This document shows, one piece after another, positions 38,555 through 47,700 of a DNA stretch of 64,000 nt. Below the pieces are notes generated by a model. That model was not told the DNA's origin and ran no database searches. It worked only from the letters and a program-made list of their open reading frames with translations. The position numbers and the translations under genes were made by a program. The stretch is from Candidatus Liberibacter europaeus (GTDB lineage: Bacteria > Pseudomonadota > Alphaproteobacteria > Rhizobiales > Rhizobiaceae): NCBI GenBank assembly GCA_003045065.1, contig PSQJ01000002.1, positions 1 through 64,000 on the forward strand, in the 5' to 3' direction. The first letter of the stretch is position 1. Each line of letters opens with the position of its first letter.

Positions 38555-39262
38555 TTGTCCGAAAACACACTAACAGAAAAAAAATCGTTTAGTCTGCCGG
38601 AACTTTCTTCAAGATTGGATGTCATACAAAATAAAATAAACGCAAGGAATTTTGTTTTATATACGATTAGTTTTGTGCCTGATTTTCCAAGGCGTCAGCA
38701 ACTTATTTGTGAACTAAATAATTATGATTCGGAAAATAGCAATATCCCAAATGTTTTAATTGAGACATACGGAGATGAGTTTTTGTGTCACTTTAACTCA
38801 GGGCTATTGCCTATAATCTGGAATAATACGCAGGAAAGAACTATAGTTGAAACATCAGGGCAATTTTATGTTAGATTAGATGGAAATATCTTACCGTTTT
38901 CCGGCATTGCATTTCCTGTTCGGCTTGGGTTTCATAAGAATGGATATATTGTATTTACTGCTGAATATATGATGCTTGCTAACGAAATTATTATTGAAAC
39001 GCATGGAGCGTGTTATCAAGTGATTATGGATTTTTTATCTCTTTTTAAAAAACGTTCTACGGCCACTAGAAATTTAACAGAGCGTGAAACTTCGTGTTTG
39101 CAATTGGCGGGTGATGGTTATACTAGCGAAGAAATTGCTGAGAAATTAAGATTATCAGTTCATACTGTTAATGCATATCTTGGATCTGCAACGGTTAAGC
39201 TTGACGCTGTAAATCGTATCCAAGCAATTGCCAAAGCAATTCGTCTTGGATATATTTGTTAA
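38555..39262 (+). CDS. visR: Flagellar master regulator VisR (LuxR family)
   Basis: 235 residues. Sensory N-terminal domain and LuxR-type HTH at the C-terminus (LTERETSCLQLAGDGYTSEE, SVHTVNAYLGSA). Partner of VisN. Start is TTG, with GAGGT at 38543-38547 seven nt upstream; the first ATG codons lie deep in the protein. 47 bp after visN and convergent with flhB. Confidence 0.88.
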   Translation: MSENTLTEKKSFSLPELSSRLDVIQNKINARNFVLYTISFVPDFPRRQQLICELNNYDSENSNIPNVLIETYGDEFLCHFNSGLLPIIWNNTQERTIVETSGQFYVRLDGNILPFSGIAFPVRLGFHKNGYIVFTAEYMMLANEIIIETHGACYQVIMDFLSLFKKRSTATRNLTERETSCLQLAGDGYTSEEIAEKLRLSVHTVNAYLGSATVKLDAVNRIQAIAKAIRLGYIC

Positions 39263-39293
39263 TGTAATTCATAATATAATTTGAAGTTGTGTC

Positions 39294-40358
39294 TCAACGT
39301 TTTTTGGCGTATATTTTGTGTATGAGCTGTGCGACGGCTTTATAAAAAATTGGGGGGATACTGCTATTTATTGGAACCTGCTTGAATAAAGATCGTGCTA
39401 AAATAGGTTCTTCAAATATTGGAATATTTTGTTGTTGGGCGACTTCTTTAATTTTTGCGGCAATTAGATTTTGGCCTTTTGCTAATATTATTGGGGCATC
39501 ATTTTCTTTTTGCACGTATCGTAATGCTAACGCGTAGTGCGTTGGATTAGTTATGACAAGTGTTGCACGTGATGTGGCTTCTATCATTCTATGTCTTAAT
39601 CTGGATCTTGCTATGGATTTTTGTCTACTTTTAACCAAGGGATTGCCATAAGTTTGTTTCATCTCATCCTTTACTTCTTCTTTTGACATCTTTAATTTTG
39701 AGTACCATTGGTAGTAGGTCCATCCTATATCTGCGCTTGTTAGCAAAACTGTGAATAGTAAGATGATAATCAGTATTTTCCGTATAGTGAGAAACATTTG
39801 TTGTAATATTAGTTGAGGGCTGGAGGTGAGAGAATCAATCATTTCTAGGTAATTTTCTTTTAAAGATAATGCGATGATAATTCCAACAATAACTATTTTC
39901 AGAACTGATTTTACAAATACAATCAAGTTATTTACGCTATAGATTCTTTTTATCCCTTCTTGTAGTGATATCCTTTTTAGAGATGGTCTGATATTAGTAA
40001 GATTAGGAGAGGGAATGCCTTGTACAAGGTAACAGCTAATTCCAAATACCATAAATAACAATAATCCTGGAAGAACTAATTTTATGGCTCCTGAGCCTAA
40101 ATTCACCAATATAAACAACATATGAGCAGATGTACTTAGTTCAAATTGTATAGATTTTTCTAAAAAATCACGCATATCATGCGTCAATCTATGGATTCCT
40201 GAAATAAAGTAGAATAACAAATAAATTAAACAAGCTACTATTGAAGACAATAAAGATACTTCGCGTGAAATAGGCACATTGCCTTTGCTACGCGCATCCT
40301 CAATTTTTTTTGTAGAAGGAGCTTCAGTTTTACTTTCAGTAGTATCGTTTTCAGACAC
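39294..40358 (-). CDS. flhB: Flagellar export apparatus protein FlhB
   Basis: Inner-membrane export switch, 354 residues. Cytoplasmic N-terminus (ESKTEAPSTKKIEDARSKG), four membrane helices, then the cytoplasmic domain with the autocleavage motif NPTH (VITNPTHYALALRY) that switches substrate class. Start is GTG with AGGAG 6 nt upstream; an overlapping ATG is out of frame. First-listed of the flhB-fliG-fliN-fliM-motA minus-strand group, transcribed last. Confidence 0.95.
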   Translation of the reverse strand: MSENDTTESKTEAPSTKKIEDARSKGNVPISREVSLLSSIVACLIYLLFYFISGIHRLTHDMRDFLEKSIQFELSTSAHMLFILVNLGSGAIKLVLPGLLLFMVFGISCYLVQGIPSPNLTNIRPSLKRISLQEGIKRIYSVNNLIVFVKSVLKIVIVGIIIALSLKENYLEMIDSLTSSPQLILQQMFLTIRKILIIILLFTVLLTSADIGWTYYQWYSKLKMSKEEVKDEMKQTYGNPLVKSRQKSIARSRLRHRMIEATSRATLVITNPTHYALALRYVQKENDAPIILAKGQNLIAAKIKEVAQQQNIPIFEEPILARSLFKQVPINSSIPPIFYKAVAQLIHKIYAKKR

Positions 40359-40433
40359 ATCAATCTCCTACGAGGAGAGTTAGTACTCGTTTAATTTATT
40401 GTTTTCTGCTGTTGTTTATAGAAAGTTCAATGC

Positions 40434-41450
40434 TCATGTACTTGTCTGTGATAGGGCAATTGCTTCTTGTACTATGGAGCGGCGAGCAAAGGCAATCTCG
40501 CGTGGAGTGGTGATAGAGCCATTGGTAACAATACTTTCCTCTATTATTCTGCGCTGACGAATACTAAGGCAGTTAATTATTTGACTTTTTATTTCTTCTG
40601 AAGTTCCATTTAGAGCTGTTGCAAGAGTTTCAAGTGGGATGTTATTACATAAAGCAGATAAATTATTAGGAGATAATTTTATTAGATCTTCAAAGAGAAA
40701 TACCTTAGGACGAACTTTTTCAAACGCTTCTTTGCTTACTTTTTCTAAAGAAGTAAGAAGTGTATCAACTTGAGGTTTTTCAAGTTCGTTAATAAGATTA
40801 GCTACTTTTTCTGATCCAGACATATTTTTGTTTGATGCAATTTGATCAAGTATTTTTATTATGCATTGCTCAATTACTTCTTGCATATAAGGATGGATTT
40901 TTTTCAGATTAACAGTACGTTTCATTATATCAGCGTGTATTATACTTGGAAATTGTAATAGGACACCGGCTCCGATTGATGGTGGTATCATGGATAATAT
41001 ATAAGCTGTTGTTTGAGGATGTTCTTTTAGCAAAAATTCCGCGATTGCAGTAGGGGATATTTCTTTGAAATTATCCCATATAGATTCGTGTGAATTTTCC
41101 AAGATATTTGATTCATTCAGCAATTGATCCAATTCGTTTCTGCCCAGACCTTCTTCTATAATTCTTTCTATATTTTTGGCGTTTTCTGTGAGTCCTATTC
41201 CTGCAATGAACTGACTCTCAAATTCATCAATTATATCTTCTAGTTCATCTGGTGATATTTCTGGCAGCAATTTTGCCGAAGCGACAACTTCTTTTAATTC
41301 TGCATGTGTAAAATATTTCAAAAGTTTGCCAGAAACTTTTTTTTCCATTGCTAATAGGATTGCGGTTGCTTTGTCTTTCCGTGTTAGGGGGGCATGTGAA
41401 ATTTCTTTGTAAAAATTTCCAAAAGACACCGTATCTTCTTTTTTTATCAA
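40434..41450 (-). CDS. fliG: Flagellar rotor switch protein FliG
   Basis: Rotor protein that couples FliF to the switch and contacts the stator, 338 residues. Domains in order: N (TRKDKATAILLAMEKK), middle with EHPQTTAYILSMIPP, and C-terminal with EDLIKLSPNNLSALC and RRIIEESI. Start read as TTG at 41450; no strong ribosome-binding site is visible and an in-frame GTG at codon 8 is an alternative. Confidence 0.94.
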   Translation of the reverse strand: MIKKEDTVSFGNFYKEISHAPLTRKDKATAILLAMEKKVSGKLLKYFTHAELKEVVASAKLLPEISPDELEDIIDEFESQFIAGIGLTENAKNIERIIEEGLGRNELDQLLNESNILENSHESIWDNFKEISPTAIAEFLLKEHPQTTAYILSMIPPSIGAGVLLQFPSIIHADIMKRTVNLKKIHPYMQEVIEQCIIKILDQIASNKNMSGSEKVANLINELEKPQVDTLLTSLEKVSKEAFEKVRPKVFLFEDLIKLSPNNLSALCNNIPLETLATALNGTSEEIKSQIINCLSIRQRRIIEESIVTNGSITTPREIAFARRSIVQEAIALSQTST

Positions 41451-41517
41451 GACAAATACTTTCTTGTTATGTTGTTATTTGATTATGGAAAAATTATTCT
41501 ATAATGTAGATTTTTTA

Positions 41518-41928
41518 TCAGGAGTTTAGAATTTCTAGTATTTTAACTCCGAATCGAGTATCATCATCTTCCATGATAGTTATTTCTCCTTTTGCGATTT
41601 TTTGATTGTTGATGGTGACATCAACATACTCACCTATTTTTCTATCAAGTTTTATAACGTCTCCTTTTGATAAATTAACAAGATCAGCAATTTGCATACA
41701 GCAAGATCCAAGTATAATTTGAATATTAATTGGAATATTCATCACTAAATCAATATTATCACTAAATTTTTCGCATGTATTGTTAGTATTAGATGATGAT
41801 GTTTTGTTTGTATTATTAGTAATGCTATTATTAAACGAATCATCTTGGGATATATTATGGTCTTGTTTCAAATATTCTTCTTTTGGATCAATGTTGTGAT
41901 CTTCAGTGGCATGTATGTCGATGTTCAT
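41518..41928 (-). CDS. fliN: Flagellar switch protein FliN
   Basis: C-ring protein, 136 residues. The first about 60 residues are Asn/Ser/Asp-rich and low-complexity; the rest is the SpoA domain (NIPINIQIILGSC, LSKGDVIKLDRKIGEYVDV, FGVKILEIL). Lies between fliG and fliM as in rhizobia. Confidence 0.92.
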   Translation of the reverse strand: MNIDIHATEDHNIDPKEEYLKQDHNISQDDSFNNSITNNTNKTSSSNTNNTCEKFSDNIDLVMNIPINIQIILGSCCMQIADLVNLSKGDVIKLDRKIGEYVDVTINNQKIAKGEITIMEDDDTRFGVKILEILNS

Positions 41929-41967
41929 TTATTGTATTTTCCGATTGAAATTTATAGGATTTAAATT

Positions 41968-42924
41968 TTATTCTTTATGCATAATTTTTTTTAAGTTTTT
42001 TTGGTCAAATGTTATTTTATCTTTTATACGTACTGTGTAATTATTGGCAATGCGACCTAATTCGCAGGAATAGGTTTCTTTTCCATTGATGCTTACAGTG
42101 ACTCCGGCATTTTCCCTATCTAAAAAAGGTATTATTTGTCCTATCTTTAATTGTGCAACATCTTTAATAGTAATTTGTTGTAAGTTCACACGAGTTTCGA
42201 TGTCTACGCATAATTGGTATGTTTTATTAATAAGCTGATTATTATGATCTTGCACTGTATTTTCTGATTTATCTTTTATAGGTAGTGTATCTATGGCATT
42301 TTTTAATAACGTTTCTTGGGTGACAATTAATGTAAATAGTGACACTATATTTTTTACGGTAATCTCTATATTTATAGCTGACACAAATTCGTTAGATAGT
42401 GGGTGTATACCTTGTTTTAAAAGGTCAATATTATAAGGCCCATCTAGGGGATTTAGAGCATTTGTCGACTTTAATATGAATTTGTTCATAATCGTAGATG
42501 TTTTTGTTAGAATCAACTCTGCTAATTTCTGTTCAATAATTGAAAGGCAACGATTTTGTGATGTTTTTGAGATGTCGTCATCTGTATCAAGTAAATATTC
42601 AAGTATTGTAATGACAAGATTATTGCTGCAACCAACGAAAAAATCAGATTGTGATTCTTTTAAAGATGCTTTGTAGAATACAAAATATTCTTTGAATGAG
42701 TTGATAATATGCGAAAACTTTCCTGACTTGCACTCAATGTAGGATGCGCTCATATCTATGCCGACGTCTTCTTTGAAAACTATAGGTAAAAACTTGTTAT
42801 AAATTTGAGCAAAATTTGATGATATTCTTTCGATGGTTTTTTTATCTCCTAGTTTGCCAGTTAAACGTGCAACTAATATGGGAGGGAATTGAATTGTATC
42901 GTTGTTTGTAGTTTTGCTATGCAT
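41968..42924 (-). CDS. fliM: Flagellar switch protein FliM
   Basis: C-ring protein that binds phospho-CheY in other bacteria, 318 residues. Divergent, as rhizobial FliM is: a middle CheC-like domain and a C-terminal SpoA domain (QITIKDVAQLKIGQIIPF, VSINGKETYSCELGRI). The N-terminal CheY-binding peptide (LSQxEID type) is not recognisable. Assigned mainly from the SpoA domain and its place between fliN and motA. Confidence 0.87.
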   Translation of the reverse strand: MHSKTTNNDTIQFPPILVARLTGKLGDKKTIERISSNFAQIYNKFLPIVFKEDVGIDMSASYIECKSGKFSHIINSFKEYFVFYKASLKESQSDFFVGCSNNLVITILEYLLDTDDDISKTSQNRCLSIIEQKLAELILTKTSTIMNKFILKSTNALNPLDGPYNIDLLKQGIHPLSNEFVSAINIEITVKNIVSLFTLIVTQETLLKNAIDTLPIKDKSENTVQDHNNQLINKTYQLCVDIETRVNLQQITIKDVAQLKIGQIIPFLDRENAGVTVSINGKETYSCELGRIANNYTVRIKDKITFDQKNLKKIMHKE

Positions 42925-42930
42925 GTTTTT

Positions 42931-43803
42931 TTAAGAAGCTTTCTTGTCGTAATTGGACTGAATCACTTCCTGTTCGACAAATTCTATGGAAGGTCTTTCA
43001 GATAGCGGTAGTGCTTTGCGTCCATATTCGAGAGCAACTTGAGGTACAGCACCATTCATGTAAGCAGATATTGTTTTTTTTACTATGATATATGAGCGAT
43101 GTTTTTTTAATCTTATCGATTTTATTTGTTCAATAATAGGATGACATATGGAGTACGATAGTATTATTCCAATCATTGTTCCAGTTAAGGATGATCCGAT
43201 TGAGCTTCCTAATATTTTAGGTTGTTGTGTGATATTTCCCATTGCTTTGATAATGCCAAGTATAGCCCCTACTATCCCAATAGCAGGGAAGGATTCTCCC
43301 ATACTGGCAATTGCATGATAAGGTTTTAATTTTTCAGATAATATCGTATCAATTTCTTCATCCATCAGCATTTCAATTTCATGGCTTTTAGAATTTCCTA
43401 CTAAGATCATTCTGATATAATCACAAATGAATGTTGTTAGTTCAGTGTCTTCTAGAATTTTTGGTATTGCTGTGAAAATATATGAGTTATACGGATCGTC
43501 TATATGATTTTCTACCTCAGTCCGTGATTTTGTTTTTAAATGTGACATTAAGGAGTAAAGTATTTTTAGTATGTCACAATAGAATTGTGGTTCAATATTT
43601 TTATAGCCGAAAATTTCTAATATGGCGATTCCGGAATCCTTAATGACTTTTGTGGGATTTGCCATGATAAATCCTCCAAATCCAGCTCCAGCGACAATTA
43701 TGATTTCAAATGGCTGGATAAGAATATATAAATTGCCTCCCATGGCTGAAAACCCACCTAGAATGCAACTAGTTATTATGGTTAATCCTAAAATTATATT
43801 CAT
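42931..43803 (-). CDS. motA: Flagellar stator protein MotA
   Basis: Proton-channel stator subunit, 290 residues with four membrane helices. Family features: ILGGFSAMGGN at the first helix, a large cytoplasmic loop, then GESFPAIGIVGAILGIIKAMG and SLTGTMIGIILSY. MotB is not in the window; in Sinorhizobium it lies elsewhere. First transcribed gene of the motA-fliMNG-flhB group, with the flagellar motif 60 bp upstream. Confidence 0.95.
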   Translation of the reverse strand: MNIILGLTIITSCILGGFSAMGGNLYILIQPFEIIIVAGAGFGGFIMANPTKVIKDSGIAILEIFGYKNIEPQFYCDILKILYSLMSHLKTKSRTEVENHIDDPYNSYIFTAIPKILEDTELTTFICDYIRMILVGNSKSHEIEMLMDEEIDTILSEKLKPYHAIASMGESFPAIGIVGAILGIIKAMGNITQQPKILGSSIGSSLTGTMIGIILSYSICHPIIEQIKSIRLKKHRSYIIVKKTISAYMNGAVPQVALEYGRKALPLSERPSIEFVEQEVIQSNYDKKAS

Positions 43804-43863
43804 GTAATAATCACTCAGCTATTTTCTGCACATCCTATGATGCAGGAGAAGTATGGAATAAGG

Positions 43864-43877
43864 CTTGTGTGAAGCTA
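43864..43877 (-). promoter_or_regulatory. Flagellar upstream motif, motA copy
   Basis: TAGCTTCACACAAG on the minus strand, 60 bp before the motA start, in the gap shared with divergent flgF. Confidence 0.55.
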
Positions 43878-43909
43878 TTATCGAAAAAGATATTAGCAAA
43901 TAGGATTTA

Positions 43910-43923
43910 CAGTCTTGCACAAG
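43910..43923 (+). promoter_or_regulatory. Flagellar upstream motif, flgF copy
   Basis: CAGTCTTGCACAAG on the plus strand, 55 bp before the flgF start. Two copies face outward in this 175-bp divergent region, one for each transcript. Confidence 0.55.
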
Positions 43924-43978
43924 TCTTAATTTATATTGCTAGAATCAAGTCCTCACACTCAACTGGGAGCGGTAATTA

Positions 43979-44707
43979 ATGCAGTCATCTCTCAATATTG
44001 GACTTGCAGCGCAAATGGCTTTAGAAAAAAGGCTTTCTACTGTGGCAGATAACATGTCCAATGCCGATACTACAGGTTTTCGTACGATTAAAGTAAAATT
44101 TTCCGAAGTTGTGCATTCTATTAAAAATGATCTTGATCAAAAAGTTTCTTTTGTTGCCAAAGGCAATGAATATCTTTCTGAGAAAAATGGATCTCTTATA
44201 AATACTGGGGGTGAGTTAGATTTTGCATTGGAAGGAGATGCTTGGTTTGCTTTGAAAACTCCTCTAGGAGTCATTTTAACCCGAGATGGGCGTTTTAAGG
44301 TAGGGGATGATGGAATATTAATATCATCAAGTGGAAGATATCCAATTCTTGATTCCAGTGGTTCGGAAATTCAAATACCTAAAAAAGATGAGAAATTTGA
44401 GGTTGGAGATGATGGAGAAATTTCTCAAAAAGGTAAAACAGTTGGGGTTATGGGTCTTTATTATGCCGATTTATCGAGAGGTTTTGTACGTCGTGAAAAT
44501 AGTGGCATATCTCCTAATATTCCACCGATTCCGATATCGGACTATTCTAATATTACGCTTAAGCGAGGTTATTTAGAAAGTTCTAATGCGAATTCTATGT
44601 ATGAAATGGGTCAGTTGATTCATCTAACACAGAAATTTAATTCTATTACTACGCTTATTGATGATAGTGAAAATGCATTATTGGAAGCAATAAAGAATAT
44701 CAGTTAA
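43979..44707 (+). CDS. flgF: Flagellar proximal rod protein FlgF
   Basis: Rod protein, 242 residues. N-terminal rod motif with ADNMSNADTTGFR, central FALEGDAWFALKTPLG and LTRDGRFKVGDDGIL, and C-terminal GYLESSNANSMYEMGQLI helix. GGGAGCGG lies before the ATG. Starts the flgF-fliI pair. Confidence 0.94.
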   Translation: MQSSLNIGLAAQMALEKRLSTVADNMSNADTTGFRTIKVKFSEVVHSIKNDLDQKVSFVAKGNEYLSEKNGSLINTGGELDFALEGDAWFALKTPLGVILTRDGRFKVGDDGILISSSGRYPILDSSGSEIQIPKKDEKFEVGDDGEISQKGKTVGVMGLYYADLSRGFVRRENSGISPNIPPIPISDYSNITLKRGYLESSNANSMYEMGQLIHLTQKFNSITTLIDDSENALLEAIKNIS

Positions 44708-44753
44708 TATCAAGGTATTGCTCGCAATCATATGATTAAATTATGACATAGAT

Positions 44754-46091
44754 ATGAATGACAGGCTGGCAAGATTAGCGCAACTAGCAGAGGATTATTC
44801 TGATAATCTGATTGTTCAAGGCGGTTATATAAAGAGTATCACTCTTGGTCACTATACGGTGATCGGTTTATCAAAATACGTTTGTTTAGGAGATTTTGTT
44901 GTACATCGTGGAAAATATTCTGATAATTTAGGCCAAGTAATACGTGTTGATTTTGATATTGTGTATGTTTGTCCTATAGGTATAGGTGATCCAATTAGTT
45001 TGGGAGACTTAGTGTTTCTCCGAGGTTCTTTTCGAATTTCACCGAGTCAGTATTGGTGTGGGCGCATAGTTAATGCATTAGGTCAGCCTATTGACGGGAA
45101 TATACCTTTAAAAAAAGGTGATTCTTCCTTGGATATTGTATCAATAGTTTCACCTGCTATGAATCGCAAACGAGTGGACAAAGGCTTTACAACGGGAATA
45201 CGTGTTATTGATTTATTTACTCCTCTTTGTCAGGGACAAAGAATAGGTGTTTTTGCTGGTTCTGGTATTGGAAAATCAACATTGTTGTCAATGTTTGCAA
45301 GATCTGATTGTTTTGATAAAGTTGTTATATCTTTAGTTGGTGAGCGTGGTCGTGAAGTGCGTGAATTTATAGAAGATGCCCTAGGAGATAATTTAAAAAA
45401 ATCAGTCGTAGTTGTAGCTACAAGTGATGAAAGTCCAATTCTTCGCAAAATGGCACCTTTAACTGCCGTTACCATTGCAGAGTATTTCTGCTCTCAGGGG
45501 GAAAGTGTATTACTAATATTAGATAGTATTACAAGATTTGCACATGCTATCCGTGAAATTGCGATGAATTCTGGAGAGTTGCCTGTTGCAAGGGGTTATC
45601 CAGCTTCAGTATTTGCTGAGTTGCCTCGTCTCTTAGAAAGAGCTGGCCCTGGAGAAAAAGACAGTGGAGATATTACAGCAATAGTTTCAATTTTGGTTGA
45701 TGGTGATAATCACAATGATCCAATAGCTGATTGCATGCGCAGTATTCTGGATGGACATGTTATTTTAAAGCGTTCTTTAGCAGAAGAGGGTCGTTATCCT
45801 CCTGTTGATCCTCTGACATCAGTATCTCGACTTGCGTGCAAAGCATTAAGTGCAGATGAACAAAAGTTGGTTTCTCATTTAAAGAGTCTCATTCATCGAT
45901 TTGAAGAAACTAAAGACATTAGACTTATAGGCGGATATCGCCCTGGTATTGATCTTAATCTTGATACAGCGGTTCAACAGGTACCAGTTATTTATGATTT
46001 TTTGAAACAATCGCTGGAGGATCCTCCATCAACAGATGTTTTTTTGGAAATATCTACCAAATTACAGCTTAAACACTGTTGTAAAAATTAG
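44754..46091 (+). CDS. fliI: Flagellar export ATPase FliI
   Basis: Hexameric ATPase of the flagellar type III export system, 445 residues, related to the F1 beta subunit. Walker A GSGIGKST at 169-176, then VVISLVGERGREV and VLLILDSITRFAHA. The C-terminal helical domain is complete. No fliJ is seen next to it. About 456 bp separate it from flgB. Confidence 0.95.
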   Translation: MNDRLARLAQLAEDYSDNLIVQGGYIKSITLGHYTVIGLSKYVCLGDFVVHRGKYSDNLGQVIRVDFDIVYVCPIGIGDPISLGDLVFLRGSFRISPSQYWCGRIVNALGQPIDGNIPLKKGDSSLDIVSIVSPAMNRKRVDKGFTTGIRVIDLFTPLCQGQRIGVFAGSGIGKSTLLSMFARSDCFDKVVISLVGERGREVREFIEDALGDNLKKSVVVVATSDESPILRKMAPLTAVTIAEYFCSQGESVLLILDSITRFAHAIREIAMNSGELPVARGYPASVFAELPRLLERAGPGEKDSGDITAIVSILVDGDNHNDPIADCMRSILDGHVILKRSLAEEGRYPPVDPLTSVSRLACKALSADEQKLVSHLKSLIHRFEETKDIRLIGGYRPGIDLNLDTAVQQVPVIYDFLKQSLEDPPSTDVFLEISTKLQLKHCCKN

Positions 46092-46492
46092 TGTTTTATT
46101 ATTGTTAAACCATGAACATAACATTTTGTTTTAAATATGGCGTATTATATACGTTTTTGCCTCTTATAATGCACTTGATATTTTTTCGTATTTAATTTCA
46201 CCTGTATATCACAAGGTCGTTTTTGTTTTTGAAAACTCATACTTCATGATTTAAGACAATTACCTTTTACTAATATCAATACGATCATTCTCGTTTTGTA
46301 GTATAGTTTACCATTTATATTTAAAGAATATCCATAATATTTAACATATAAAAATAAAGAGCGATTAATTACTATGGAAAAAAGATATGATTAAATATTT
46401 TTGGTTATTAATTTAATATTTCTAATTTTTACTATCTCGCAATCCGTTTTTTAGTTGCTAAATATATTGTCTTTTAAAAAGTATTCTTTTGT
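46092..46492. other. Spacer between fliI and flgB
   Basis: About 400 bp with no supported frame, ending in the flagellar motif at 46493. Other rhizobia can have a small hypothetical gene in this place; no trace can be read. Confidence 0.5.
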
Positions 46493-46506
46493 AAGTTCCA
46501 CACAAG
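46493..46506 (+). promoter_or_regulatory. Flagellar upstream motif, flgB copy
   Basis: AAGTTCCACACAAG, 41 bp before the flgB start; marks the likely promoter of the long flgBC-fliE-flgGAI-motE-flgH-fliLP operon. Confidence 0.55.
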
Positions 46507-46547
46507 ATTATCATCATAGATTCTCCTTACATAGTAGGAGATAAATA

Positions 46548-46943
46548 ATGGTAAATCCTGTTACATTTTTTGAAATGGCGTCTCAGCATGCAAAGTGGTT
46601 GTCAGAGCGTCAAAAAGTTGTATCTGAGAATATTGCTAATGCTAGTACCCCAGGTTATCACGCTAAAGACATCAGTTCTTTTGGAGCTGTTCTAAATGAA
46701 AACTTTGCGATGGCTCGTACTAATTCGTTACATCTGGAAGAGTCTGATTCTCAAGGTTTTTATAAAAAAAATCGTATTATCCAAGCTCCATTAGACCAAT
46801 CAATAGGAGTTCAAGTATCAGGTAATACAGTCGGTATAATTAATGAATTGTATAAGTCTGGACAGATTAAATACTTGTATGAATTAAATTCAAGATTAGT
46901 GGGAAAATTAAATTCCATGATGATGCGTATAGCAAAAGGATAG
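46548..46943 (+). CDS. flgB: Flagellar proximal rod protein FlgB
   Basis: Rod protein, 131 residues, with the N-terminal rod motif VVSENIANASTPGYHAKD. TAGGAGAT lies about 7 nt before the ATG. First gene of the long plus-strand flagellar operon, 4 bp before flgC. Confidence 0.94.
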   Translation: MVNPVTFFEMASQHAKWLSERQKVVSENIANASTPGYHAKDISSFGAVLNENFAMARTNSLHLEESDSQGFYKKNRIIQAPLDQSIGVQVSGNTVGIINELYKSGQIKYLYELNSRLVGKLNSMMMRIAKG

Positions 46944-46947
46944 TAAT

Positions 46948-47352
46948 ATGGATTATTTATTAGCATCTTCTAAAATTGCAAATTCAGGTTTAATTGCACA
47001 GTCAGCACGCATGAATGTAATATCTGAAAACATTGCTAATGCTCGGTCTACTGGAAATACTGTAGGGGCTGATCCATATAGACGTAAGATTATTTCATTC
47101 GAAGAAGTTATGCAAAAGGATGGTGGGGTTCGTATTAATAAGATAGGTGTGGATCGTTCTGCATTTGTTGAGGAATTTGATCCTGGACATCCTATCGCAA
47201 ATTCTAGTGGTCTAGTTAAATATCCTAATGTTAATATGTTAGTTGAGACAGCAGATATGCGGGAAACAAACCGTATGTATATGGCAAATCTACAAGTGAT
47301 AAAACAGTCTCGTGATATGATTTCTATAACTTTAGATCTTTTAAAGGATTAA
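46948..47352 (+). CDS. flgC: Flagellar proximal rod protein FlgC
   Basis: Rod protein, 134 residues: N-terminal MNVISENIANA, the DPYRRK segment, and the C-terminal PNVNMLVETADMRETNRMY motif typical of FlgC. 2 bp from fliE. Confidence 0.95.
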   Translation: MDYLLASSKIANSGLIAQSARMNVISENIANARSTGNTVGADPYRRKIISFEEVMQKDGGVRINKIGVDRSAFVEEFDPGHPIANSSGLVKYPNVNMLVETADMRETNRMYMANLQVIKQSRDMISITLDLLKD

Positions 47353-47354
47353 TA

Positions 47355-47678
47355 ATGATAGAACAAGTTCAAGGATTTGATACTAGTTTTTATAAGGGCT
47401 CTACTATTGGATCACAAAGTGATTTTATTCAAAATACACAGATGCAAGAAGAAGTTTCTTCGATAGATTTTTCTTCCTTATTGCAAGATATGGCTAAAGA
47501 AGCGGTTGGAACCATAAAGAATGCAGAGGAAGTCTCCTTAGACGCTTTGCAAGGTAAAGTATCAATGAGGGAAGCTATTGATTCTATTATTCAAGCAGAG
47601 AGAACTTTACAAACATCAATAGCCTTACGGGATAAAATCATCTCATCCTATTTGGAAATTTCTAAAATGCAAATATAA
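47355..47678 (+). CDS. fliE: Flagellar hook-basal body protein FliE
   Basis: Links the MS-ring to the rod and is the first export substrate, 107 residues. SLDALQGKVSMREAIDSII and the terminal LRDKIISSYLEISKM helix match the family. Confidence 0.92.
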   Translation: MIEQVQGFDTSFYKGSTIGSQSDFIQNTQMQEEVSSIDFSSLLQDMAKEAVGTIKNAEEVSLDALQGKVSMREAIDSIIQAERTLQTSIALRDKIISSYLEISKMQI

Positions 47679-47700
47679 TTGACGGGGATTATTAAAAAAA

